Below, piece by piece: positions 1 through 8,680 of a stretch of 23,796 nucleotides of DNA. Where the stretch lies: assembly GCA_000787465.1 (NCBI GenBank), contig JSYX01000557.1:1-23796 (forward strand). The letters run 5' to 3'. Within the stretch, counting starts at the first letter, position 1; every line of letters starts with the position of its first letter. Both the position numbers and the translations under genes were made by a program. The notes below the pieces were generated by a model that was not told where the DNA came from, searched no databases, and was given only the letters and a program-made list of their open reading frames with translations. The stretch is from Thermomucor indicae-seudaticae. Taxonomy: Eukaryota; Mucoromycota; Mucoromycetes; Mucorales; Lichtheimiaceae.

Positions 1-170
1 TGTATTTATATATCTCGTTTGTACAACACTACGCTATTGACAGATTTCTAAATACAGATTGGTATGCCGACAATCGTTGTCGCACACAATGTAGCTTATA
101 CAGCTACATGAGCGGTAATCTTTTCGCATTGTTGACCGTTAGGCATTTCCTGATTCCATCCTTGCTGTAG

Positions 171-398
171 CTTCAATTTCAGAAAAAATGACTAATCCGA
201 TAGTCTATGCCTCCCCATTTGACTCGGACAAGGAGGAGCAAGAACAGCCTCAGCAGTAATTTTTCTTATGGTTGATCCGTTAGGCGTTGACTGATTCTAT
301 CATTGCTATAGATTGCCTATCAAACATGTGACCAATCCGGTCATCTACCGCTGTCCCTCAAAGTCTGAGGCGGAAGAAGAGGACGCAAAACTGGCACA
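171..398 (+). repeat. Acidic-repeat exon modules of copy A
   Basis: Two exon-intron modules start at 171 and 312. Each exon encodes about 28 residues of the form VTNPxVxYxCPSxSE followed by Glu/Asp. Introns begin GTAATT, contain TTGACCGTTAGGC or a close variant, and end GCTGTAG or GCTATAG. A further intron of the same type precedes 171 (TTGACCGTTAGGC at 131-144), so at least one more module lies upstream. The sequence at about 30-112 could be its exon, but the expected frame holds a TAG. Confidence 0.75.
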
Positions 399-1998
399 GT
401 AAGGATGCAATACTCTGGGGGAAAGATTGTAATGAAAACGCATAACACTCTTCTTTCGTTTTTCAAGAAGTGCACGTCCGTCACAAGAGGTCACTAAGCA
501 ACCTAACTTGGCAAATGTAGCCAATGTTTGCAAGATTTATCGCCAAGAGGATCCAACGAAGGTCGCGGTAAGATCTCGTTTTGGTTATTGAAGATTTGCT
601 ACATTAGACTTCTTGGTGGTGGTGTAGTCCAAGTCTGAGCAGGAGCGTCGAGAAAAAGAACAACCGCGTTACAAGACGTTTGAGGAGATTAAGCGCGAGA
701 TTGTTGAAAAGCATAGGAAGAGAGAACAAGAAGAGTTGAAGAAGCTGCAGGAGAAAATAATTAAGGACAGCCTGTATTGGTATGTTGTGGACGGCTCCTT
801 TCATTCATGCAGAAAAAAATTTATGTCAAACTAGGCTGGACCTTGACGAGGCTACGGACGAATGGTTGGAAAAGTCGATTATGAAGACGCGCCAGGTAAG
901 ATCGGTCTTCTCTTGCTGGTGCACAAACCTAAAGTCTTGCGTGAAGATGGCAGAAGCCGCTATCAAAGCTTACAGAAAGGAGAAGCGAAAGAAGAAGCGC
1001 GCGGAATGACTCCGATTGCGATTGGTTTCCTGGTCGGAGGAATACGAGCACAATACGGCGATCCTTGGGTGGTTCGACGCCCATATCAAGGAAGGAGTAG
1101 AGTCGAACACGCCGATGTGGATGCACCTTTATACTGAATACGTAAAAATCAAGCGCATCCTCAAACAACTGCAATACAATGATCGTTCGGTGGCGCAAAG
1201 CGTAAGTAACACCAAAGTAAGGTTTCAATAGATGGTTGACCCTCTCTGTCGTTATTAGCACTCCATTATTAAAAGCACCTTGCTTGCGGCTGGGGCACGC
1301 ATCTTGGAGGATGGTTACAAATACTTGCTGAGGAAGGCGGTTGGGGACCTCTTGGTAATAACGATAGCGCGCTTCTATCTTTTTTCTTTTCCATAGGCTG
1401 ACTTGAACCATAGGCGCAAGCTCAAGCAGAGGTGCGGGCATGCGTTGCTTTGGAAGCGGCGTATTTTTATTGGAGGCTTGCGGCGTTGCTCTCCTGGGAT
1501 GCGCCATTTTTTTATGAATATTTTATGGCCGAACTGCACGCTCGGTGCCCCGCCATGATACCTGTCGAGCCAGTAAATCAACACTGGTGACTATTCTTAT
1601 CTCATGCCTCCACTCATCTTCATATTGCGCAGAGCGTTGCTACCGAAATAATGAAAACTCCACAAGGCCACGGAGACGACCAGGAAAATATGCGCCATCA
1701 AATGGCCTATATCATGGTATTTGCGGCAATGGTCCAATCAAGACATGGACCCGTCGGGGTCGAGCAAGGCTGGTCGTGGGTGTCGAGGGCCTGCGACGTA
1801 AAACCCGGTCCAATGACGCCTGCTATTATTTATGCATTTCTCCATGTTGCGGGTGGAGCCATGACTGAACCATGTGGGCAACATATGCGCAATCTGCTGG
1901 ATCGTATTTTGACCGATCTCTTGCCACGAGTTCAGAATTGCGAGGCTTATGCACGGCAACTGCGATGGTATATCGAGCAGTTGTTGACCATGTTGTAG
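171..1998 (+). pseudogene. GLE1: GLE1-like mRNA export factor, copy A, disrupted and 5'-truncated by the window edge
   Basis: Exons read by homology and splice phase: 171-255, 312-398, 468-567, 628-779, 835-895, 947-1201, 1259-1354, 1414-1572, 1633-1998. The first two encode acidic repeats (TNPxVxY, then Asp/Glu runs), the next ones a charged coiled coil, and the last four a GLE1 core. GLE1 hallmarks are AQAQAE opening the helical domain, RCPAMIP, GWSWVSR, and AFLHVAGGAM followed by GQHMRNLLDRI. GLE1 works at the cytoplasmic face of the nuclear pore, where with inositol hexakisphosphate it activates the DEAD-box helicase Dbp5. Lesions: exon 171-255 is 85 nt where its homologues are multiples of three (extra A in the run 183-188), and an in-frame TGA lies at 1007-1009, possibly a CGA-to-TGA change. 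Downstream of the TGA the frame is open for about 300 codons. The first exon, if present as in copy B, lies left of the window. Confidence 0.8.
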
Positions 1999-2777
1999 CA
2001 TTCGAAAAAAACACGTCGTCTTATTTCAAAAAATTTATATCACTTATCCTCGATGTCTTTGTATATTTCATTAAAGCTTATCTCTATCCTTCTATCTGTC
2101 TTTGATATGCAGTAAACTAGTCTTTTTTGTCGCGTCTTATTTTTTTGGCAGTGGGCAGACGAGCTTCTGCACAGACGATACTGTATAGTAGTCCATGTAG
2201 GACCTCGGAATACTGTATAAAAGGTAACTCCTTCTCTCTTCTGGCGATAATGCACGTTTATCGCATATCCAGGTCTTCAGTTTTTACCTGCTACAGTCTG
2301 GTGCAAAGGCATGTCGATCGATTACCATAGCGCACCGAAAGCACTTGTAAAAAAAACGCTCCCTTCCCTCAGGCAATACAGACATAAAACATGAGTCTAT
2401 TTTTTACCAAAAGCGTATTGGTATTTGAGCGCATGCAAACAGCAGCAACGAAAGCGAGAATCGGGATATCCTTGCAGCGTTGCGTTGATTTACGGAGACA
2501 TAAAGCGACTTTTATACAGAGCATAAACCGACGTTGCTATCCTGTGGAGCAAAAGCGGTGTGGGAGACGCTATGCATGACACTTGGACCTGGACTCCTCC
2601 TCTTTATAAGTTCAATGGCCGCGCACACACGTACAGTAGAAAGTGAGGGCCTTCTTTTTATCACGAGGCGTAAACAAAGGTGCAATTTATAGATTTTGGT
2701 GTAACAACCTGTATGGGGACGGTTATAAATAATGGACACTCTACCCATGTTTTATTTCTTCATTCTTTATCCCCAAC
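1999..2777 (+). other. Intergenic spacer between GLE1-like copies; duplicated 3' flank and promoter of copy B
   Basis: No gene is supported here. From 1999 to about 2420 the sequence matches the flank of copy B (about 4985-5395), including TATAAAAGG at 2216-2224 and a shared GGCGATAATGCACGTT. Since this flank follows both copies it may be the 3' region plus a relict promoter. From about 2420 to 2700 I see no homologue in the window. Confidence 0.6.
2724..2730 (+). promoter_or_regulatory. TATA-box candidate for GLE1-like copy B
   Basis: TATAAAT lies 48-54 nt upstream of the ATG at 2778, which leaves room for a short leader. An upstream ATG at 2733 opens another frame that overlaps the first coding exon, so the context is not ideal. 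Assigned by consensus and position only. Confidence 0.4.
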
Positions 2778-2946
2778 ATGATCACAGAAGCACTAGTACA
2801 TGCGACATTAGCAGCCGTTGTAATAGCAGCAGCAATTGTAGTACTTGTCGTCATAACACTAATAGAAGCAATCCTCAAGTCGCAGCAGCTGTAATTTTTC
2901 GTTACTTTTTACAGTGAGGTGTTGACTGATTGTGTCATTGCTATAG

Positions 2947-3461
2947 ATATAAAGCTGAGTTGACCCATCCAGCTGTTGGCGCCTGCCCACCCGATGCGAA
3001 GGAGGAAGAGAAGGAGGAGTACGTGAAGCCTGAGCGATAATTCTTTGTATTGTTGACCGTTGGACGCTGACTGATTACATAGTTTTTGTAGAACCAAAGT
3101 CAAAGCGATGGATCCAGCTGTTGACGTCTTGGTATCCAATACTGAGGAGAAGCAGATGAAGCCTGATTGGTAATCTTTGGCATCGTTTGACCGTTAAGCG
3201 GTTACTCATTCTGTCCTCGCTGTAGCTTCAATTTGAGGAAAGTCACGAATCCGATTGTGTACGGATGCCCATCTGATTCGGATGTGGAGGAGGACGCTAA
3301 GCCTCAAAAGTAATTTTTTTCCTATTGTTGACCGTTAGGCCCGTTGATTGATTATGTCATTGTTGTAGATATGACTTGACAAGGGTGACCAACCCGGTTA
3401 CTTACGTCTGCCCCTCCGATTCGGAAGAGGAGGAAGAGGAGGAGGAGGAAGAACCACTACG
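2947..3461 (+). repeat. Four tandem acidic-repeat exon modules of copy B
   Basis: Exons 2947-3036 (90 nt), 3092-3169 (78), 3226-3309 (84) and 3369-3461 (93) are all multiples of three and bounded by phase-2 introns of 55-60 nt. The encoded units share VTNPxVxYxCPSDSE followed by an acidic run, eroded in the first two. Every intron starts with GTAA immediately after two codon bases (ATAA in the first), so failure to splice gives a stop one codon later. Exon duplication together with its intron is the simplest origin. Confidence 0.8.
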
Positions 3462-4766
3462 GTAAGGAAGAAGTACTGTTGTTATCTTGAGATGGATGGA
3501 GATCATAACTAAAACGCGTAACTTCTTTCAAGACGTGCCTGCCGCTTGGAGCCGATCCTGGAGCTTGCGTACCTCGCAAAGCCGATAGATCCCTGGAGGA
3601 TCTATCGTGCAAATATGTCGAAGAAGATCATGATTGTAAGATCTTTTGCTTTATTCTTAAAAGATTTGACTCACTGAGCTTCTTGGTGCATGTGGGTAGA
3701 GCCCGGAGTATCTTGCGAGAGAAAAGCAGCATTATCAAAAGTTAGAGAAGATCAGTTCCGAGCTGCTGGACAAGAAACGAAAGAAAGAAGAAGAGGAGGC
3801 GGTCAAGATGCTAGAGGAGATGGCTGACGAGAGTCTAAAGTGGTACGTTGCGGAGACGGGTCCTTTCATTCGTGCGAAAAAAAAATAGCTCATGCCAAAC
3901 TAGGTTGGCACGTGATGAGGAAATGGAGGAAGAGTTGGAGGAGGCGATCGCGAAGACAAGACAGGTAAGATCCCTTTTTCTTTTGCTTCCAACACGGCTA
4001 AAGTATTTCGTAAAGATGGTGGAAGCCGCGATCGAGGCCGACAAGAAGAGGAAACTCGAAGAAGAACGCGCCGAGAAGAAGCGGGCGGAAGAAGCCAAAG
4101 CAGCATCGTGTGATGATGTAATCATGTTTTGCCCAATTAATTCAGAAAGCTCTTTATTGCGTAAACAATCCAGAGAATAAAAGAGATCTCTTCTTTCCCC
4201 TGCAAATTGAAGCAGAGGTGTGGTCGTCTGTTGCTTGGGAAGCTGCGTTTTTTTTAATGGGAGGCTTGCAGCGTTGCTCTGCTGGGATACGCCGCTTTTC
4301 AATGAACACTTTATGGCCGAATGGCACATGCGTTGCCCGAACATAGCTGTCGATCCGGTAAATTATTGACGGTTCTTTACGTCATGCTTCTGCTAATGGA
4401 CACATCGCGCAGAGCGCTTCTTCCGAAATAATGAAAATCCGACAAGTCCATGAAGATGACCAGCACAATCCGCGCCATCCAATGGCCTACGTAATGTTGT
4501 TTCCAGCAAAGATACAAGCAGGCCGTGGACCCGTCGCGGTCATGCAAGGATGGTCATGGCTGTCCAAGACCTGCAGAGTACTTCCACGTCGGATTACGCC
4601 AGCCCTGATTATGCATTCCTCAATGTCGCTGGTGGGGCCATACTTGAGCCTTGTGGACGACATATGCGCAATCGACTTGATCGCATTCTGACCGATCTGT
4701 TGCCGCGAGTGCCGAATTGCGAGGATGATATCGATATTCATGTGGGGGGGGGGGGTTGGTTTATAT

Positions 4767-4902
4767 CAGGGCATAGCAGACTGGACTCCAGTCCAAAATC
4801 CAGGTTTCTCGCACTCCCTGCCCTCGACTCCAGTCCCAAGTCCAGACCTCTTGGACTTCCCGGTCTGGATGGACTGAATCGGACTCCCTTTGCGATGCCC
4901 TG
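4767..4902. mobile_element. hAT-type MITE inserted in GLE1-like copy B
   Basis: The 136-bp insertion begins CAGGGCATAGCA and ends with the inverted complement of CAGGGCATCGCA (11 of 12 match). It is flanked on both sides by the exact 8-bp sequence GTTTATAT (4759-4766 and 4903-4910). An 8-bp duplication with CAGGG termini is characteristic of hAT transposons. The interior is rich in GGACT/AGTCC, including a short palindrome near 4782-4795, and has no coding capacity. The paralogous site in copy A (about 1943-1970) lacks the insert, which serves as an empty-site control. A run of 12 G lies just left at 4744-4755. Confidence 0.85.
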
Positions 4903-4958
4903 GTTTATATGCGGGTACTGCGATGGGGTATCGAGCATTATCTCAGCACTGTCTAGTG

Positions 4959-5965
4959 CGAGAGAAGACAAGTTGTCTCGTTCGGAAAAGCTGAACCGTT
5001 TACTCTTTGTGTATGTTTATATATTTTATCAAAGTTTATATCTCAGTTCATACAGAGGTCTGGTCAAAAAGATACCACCTAGTATTTGAAGTTTATCTCT
5101 ATCTCCCTTTGATATGTAGTAAAGTTGTCTTTTTGTCGCTTCTTATTCTTTTGGCAATGGGTACGAGTAGATCTTTTTTCAGGACGAGCTTCAGCATAGA
5201 CGATAGTGTACGAAGATCGAGGGACGCTGGATACTGTATAAAAGGGATCTAGTTTGTCCTTCTCTGTTCTGGCGATAATGCACGTTACCTAGTATACTAT
5301 TGCACGTGTTAAGTCTTCGCTTTTCAAACTGCTACAGTCCCTCATGCAATACGGATATAAAACGGGAGTCGATTATTAGCAAAAGCGTATGTATGGTCCT
5401 GAAGTCTGTGTCTTGTCCCTCTTAGAACATGCAGTAAGAGATCAATGTCACATATATATAATATCGTTCGCGTCAAAGTGTCCCTATTGATTGCTTAGCT
5501 ACACATTTTACGGCTTTGGCCTCGTGGCGGTGACATCTGTCTATCGTCGGCACTGTAAACAGCCTGAAGCTGCCGTTGGGTTATTCCGCATTCTGTCGTA
5601 TACTGAGCAAAAAACAATCAAGATTTTCGAGTATGATATTTGGTCTGTCCTTCACGCTTTTCGGTTGATTATACCCTGAGCTTTCGCTGGACATCACATA
5701 CAGTATACGGGTTAGTTATATCGGGTGATTGCTACTACTCTTTTTATCACACTGATTACATTGGTTCAATTGTATAAGAACTTGCCCCTTTCTAAATCCA
5801 GAATTCGCAGCAGGGACGTATACAAGCACTACTGCATCATAAGTCTCTGTATGTATCTTGGGCCTTTAACAAAAGTGTCGCATTCTGCGGAGTACAGGAC
5901 GGCTTCAGTTTCTGTGAAACTCGCTTTACGAATTTTTTTTTTGTTGTTGCAAAAAGCATTCTGAA
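4959..5965. other. Intergenic region between GLE1-like copy B and SMG9
   Basis: Up to about 5395 this is the duplicated 3' flank, with TATAAAAGG at 5237-5245 and GATATAAAACGG near 5352. The rest (5396-5965) should include the SMG9 promoter. I see no open frame with a recognisable product, no clear TATA box near the SMG9 start, and an AT-rich patch at about 5450-5465. Confidence 0.5.
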
Positions 5966-5986
5966 ATGAAGGCCCATCATCAATGA
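5966..5986 (+). promoter_or_regulatory. Six-codon upstream ORF overlapping the SMG9 start
   Basis: ATG at 5966 is followed by five sense codons (product MKAHHQ) and TGA at 5984-5986. The TGA overlaps the SMG9 ATG (5983-5985) in an ATGA tetranucleotide. If the leader starts upstream, ribosomes would have to skip it or reinitiate. A regulatory role is inference. Confidence 0.45.
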
Positions 5987-7806
5987 AGCCAGAAAAACGT
6001 TCCAGAGAAGCCAGACGGAAAGACAAGCGGAAGGTGTAGTTATTTCAGTGTATAACTTTCCGGATGGCCGACTAACTAAACACGTCGGATTAGAACGAAC
6101 AAGCACGCCACGCTGAGGCCTCCTCCTCCAAGCCGTTCCTGCAAGCGCCAGTCATTCTCGAGCGTCGTGACAAGACTTCCCCGCCATCGGCTCCGGCTCC
6201 TACAACAAGCACTACTGAAGCTACTTCTCCTCCTCCTCACCAGGAAGACGGGGCGCCAGCAGTAAAGATAGCAAAGTCGGTATCGAGTATCCTTCCATCC
6301 GACAGCAACGACTCGCGTACCGAACCCGCCTCGCGTGCTCCTGTCCCTTTCTTTCGACGCCACACCAAGTTCAATTCGGAAGCTGTATTAAAGGTATCTC
6401 GAGAACGGACGCAGCAGCCAAGCCGACCCAAACGCTAACACTCTCTTTTACAAGCTTTTGAGTGAACAGCCGGGTCATTTCGTTGTTGGTATAGTTGGGC
6501 AGCAAGGCGTCGGCAAGTCGACCATTCTGAATTCCTTTATGGATAACCCAAAGCAAGTACGTAACTCGTAATCCAAAGATCGAGCACGTTGGATATGGGT
6601 TGACCGTCTCTTGCAGGTTTTCCCCGTTTCTTCCCCCGAGTCCATGTCCCATAGTCAACATACAACGACTGGAATTGACATGTATATAACCGAAGAGCGA
6701 ATGATCCTTTTGGATACCGAAGTAAGCTTCCCCCTCCCCCCACCTCTCCCATGTGTCCCTCCTCAGTTACAGCTCAGCATGGCAGTGGTACGTATAGGCC
6801 TTGTTTAGCTGCTCTGTTTTGGATCAGACCCTGCGCAAACGATCCTTGGAGGGTGTGCATCCCGACCTGTGGCTAGAAATCGAAGTAGGTCTTCAGTGAC
6901 GAGTGCTTATCATCTCAAGGTGCTTTGTCTCTGACTTAACATACCTTGACCATTTTTTTCCTTGCTCAGGCACTGTATACTTTGGTCTTCATGCTGTCTG
7001 TCTGCAACGTGGTGATCATAGCTTGGGAAGGTGCAGAGGTTGATTATACATTGGTCCAATTTGTGAAGCGAGCCGAGACCTTAAAGTCTGCTTTACCTGA
7101 CGTGACGGCACCCAATCCTGCAAGCCAACCTGCGCAGTCGGATACCGTCGTTAATCCAGATATTGGCAAGTCAACTTTTTTTATCTATCATACAAGGAAG
7201 GGTGGACGACTTGAACTCAGGATTAGTCTTTGTGTGCAACAAGTGTAGAGACTGGGAGTTTACTCGTCAGTGTCATCTTGATATGGAGCTTGTCCTCAGT
7301 GACTTGTTCCAGGACTCGAACCTAAAGACTTCCGGTAAGAGCCGTCTAACATTGGATTCACCGAATACTCATCCATTTTCTTCCGCAAAGGCTTGGTATC
7401 CTTGGGCAATTATCTACCGTTGTTTGAGAGAAACGCGGAACCATCATCACTGATGAATATCTACTTTTTACCATACTCCCCAGCGGCGCCTGTGGACGAT
7501 GGTAATGTGAAAGGTCACCGAGACATATGGAGGACCAGTGATAATGTACCCTGCGGTGTTGAATCCTTTGACGATTTGGCTTTGAGTCTTCGTGATCAGG
7601 TGAGCGGGGCACCGAGGCGATCGATTCGAAAGGGTCAACTATCAGAAAAAGAATGGTAAGTAGGATGTATACCTCCCCTTGTTCTTTAGACTCTCTAACG
7701 TCTTCGTATTAGGTTTCGTAATGCTGTCAAGACGTACGACCTCATTCGCAGATCAGATTATATCAGTGACTACGTAAAGATAATGCGGAAACTTCGAGAT
7801 GGATAA
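5983..7806 (+). CDS. SMG9: SMG9-like nonsense-mediated mRNA decay factor
   Basis: Ten exons: 5983-6033, 6094-6393, 6455-6556, 6617-6721, 6767-6787, 6828-6884, 6970-7165, 7221-7334, 7391-7655, 7713-7806. Together they give 1305 nt and 434 aa. SMG9 with SMG8 binds and regulates the SMG1 kinase that phosphorylates UPF1. The basic, Pro/Ser-rich N-terminus (to about 110) precedes a degenerate G-domain: Walker A GQQGVGKS at 132-139, switch-like TTTGID near 167-172, LLDTE at 182-186, then hydrophobic VVIIAW, a LVFVCNKC strand and the C-terminal NAVKTYDLIRRS helix. The seventh intron (7166-7220) starts with GCAAGT: only a GC-AG intron joins the two frames into the SMG9-like order. Exon 5 is a 21-nt microexon with a second in-frame acceptor 6 nt downstream, and the next intron is only 40 nt. 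Start chosen at 5983 because it is in frame with exon 2 through a phase-0 intron with a CTAAC branch site. Confidence 0.88.
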
Positions 7807-8680
7807 TGGGAGTTCGGGGACGTCATATCATGGAACGCTGTCTTTCTTTCCGCACCCACAATGCAAACCGTGGGTCAAGAAACAAAAGGTGATGACAGGG
7901 GGAAAAACTGCAGATGATGTGCCCGACTAGCGATCATGCGTATAAGCATGAAGCTTTTGCCTAATTCTCTTCTACAACCCCCGCGCCTGGGCCTCTCACC
8001 ATAACAAGGATGTGTCAATAGACAAGTGCAACTGCAAAGAAAGAACTTAATAAAGATAATCAAGGATTTCGGATTCGATGTTGTGAGAGGAATGAGGTTT
8101 CCGATACAGCAAAACATTGAGACGTGCTGGAGAGCGCAGATGGCAACATGGACTATCTGTTTCTTTTCGTTCCATTCTTATTATCCGAGAGCGCTAACGT
8201 TTCAGCTGCTGCGATGAATAAACCAAATGCTTCCTCAGGGAAGGAAAACGCTACGCAAACAAGGCAGACACATCGTAAAGAGCGCCCAGTTTTCTTTTCC
8301 TCTGTGCAAAGGATAAAAGGTTATCCGGATAAGCTCATTGAAAGCGTCTTACTAATGTACTGCCCGTCTGCTTGTTCAAGATATTTATGATCCCGTTACT
8401 AGCAAGCCAGCGCAGAAGGACGGTTATACGAACCGATACCTACAAAAATATATCGGCATCGCTACTCGTGTGGTGAGGTGCTAGCACGTTTTTCATGCCG
8501 TGGGCATTATGGTATATGAAGAGATGCTGACGAATAAGATTATTAGTGCTTATGGTTAACTGCACGTTTGCAGGGTGACTCATTGGTTCGCTATGACTCG
8601 CAAAAAATCAGAACGCCATTTTAGGCGGGAAACTTTACCACGCTTAGCTTCTTGATCTTTCCCTTGATCGATATAGCGCC
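7807..8680. other. Intergenic region with weak coding-like remnants
   Basis: The stretch separates SMG9 from the PLP-synthase gene. Around 8036-8110 and 8393-8491 short open frames on the + strand have plausible amino-acid composition, but they have no shared frame, no good start and no family I recognise. They may be traces of a decayed gene. The last 100 bp must hold the promoter of the next gene; no clear TATA box is seen. Confidence 0.35.

Larger units (their letters stand above)
2778..4958 (+). pseudogene. GLE1: GLE1-like copy B with N-terminal membrane-anchor exon; internally deleted and interrupted by a MITE
   Basis: Exons: 2778-2890 (ATG start), 2947-3036, 3092-3169, 3226-3309, 3369-3461, 3533-3635, 3700-3842, 3904-3964, and 4016 onward. 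All phases agree. Exon 1 encodes 37 residues with an Ala/Val/Ile/Leu-rich stretch between Glu4 and Glu30 that should be a transmembrane helix. The next four exons encode acidic repeats, then a Lys/Glu coiled coil. After 4090 the equivalent of copy A's 1007-1413 (half the GLE1 core) is missing and about 120 unrelated bases end the frame at TAA 4178-4180. Later GLE1 remnants persist at about 4215-4357 and 4413-4730, with a +2 slip in the T8 run 4248-4255 and a 1-nt loss near 4608-4612. The 2947 exon has lost its GT donor (AT at 3037-3038). Skipping that 90-nt exon keeps the frame, giving a possible 279-aa product with anchor and coiled coil but no GLE1 core. Whether it is expressed is unknown. 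Confidence 0.75.
1..5395. repeat. Tandem segmental duplication carrying two GLE1-like copies
   Basis: Two direct copies lie head to tail: copy A from before base 1 to about 2420, copy B from about 2778 to about 5395. Matching landmarks are the acidic-repeat exons (171 with 3226, 312 with 3369), the coiled-coil exons (835 with 3904), the GLE1 C-terminal exon (1633 with 4413), and 3' flanks sharing TATAAAAGG (2216 with 5237) and a run ending AAAAGCGTAT. The offset between copies changes from about 3055 to 2779 to 3021 bp. That fits a deletion of several hundred bases in copy B followed by insertions in it. Divergence is considerable, so this is not a recent duplication. Confidence 0.85.

Noticed and set aside
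929..1507. 192-codon minus-strand open frame
   Set aside because: Lies opposite GLE1-like exons whose splice phases and motifs are consistent; no domain in the antisense product.
2732..2917. 61-codon frame overlapping GLE1-like exon 1
   Set aside because: Ser/Cys/Asn-rich translation, and it does not join the downstream exons in phase; the 2778 frame does.
3835..4344. 169-codon minus-strand open frame in copy B
   Set aside because: Serine/phenylalanine-rich mirror of Lys/Glu-rich coiled-coil codons.
7170..7200. 31-nt GT-AG intron in SMG9 as alternative
   Set aside because: Phase would fit, but 31 nt is shorter than any other intron here. The 55-nt GC-AG intron has a consensus GCAAGT donor.
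7141..7248. SMG9 exon 7 running on in its own frame
   Set aside because: It loses the conserved LVFVCNKC strand and ends early; a GC-AG intron restores the family order.
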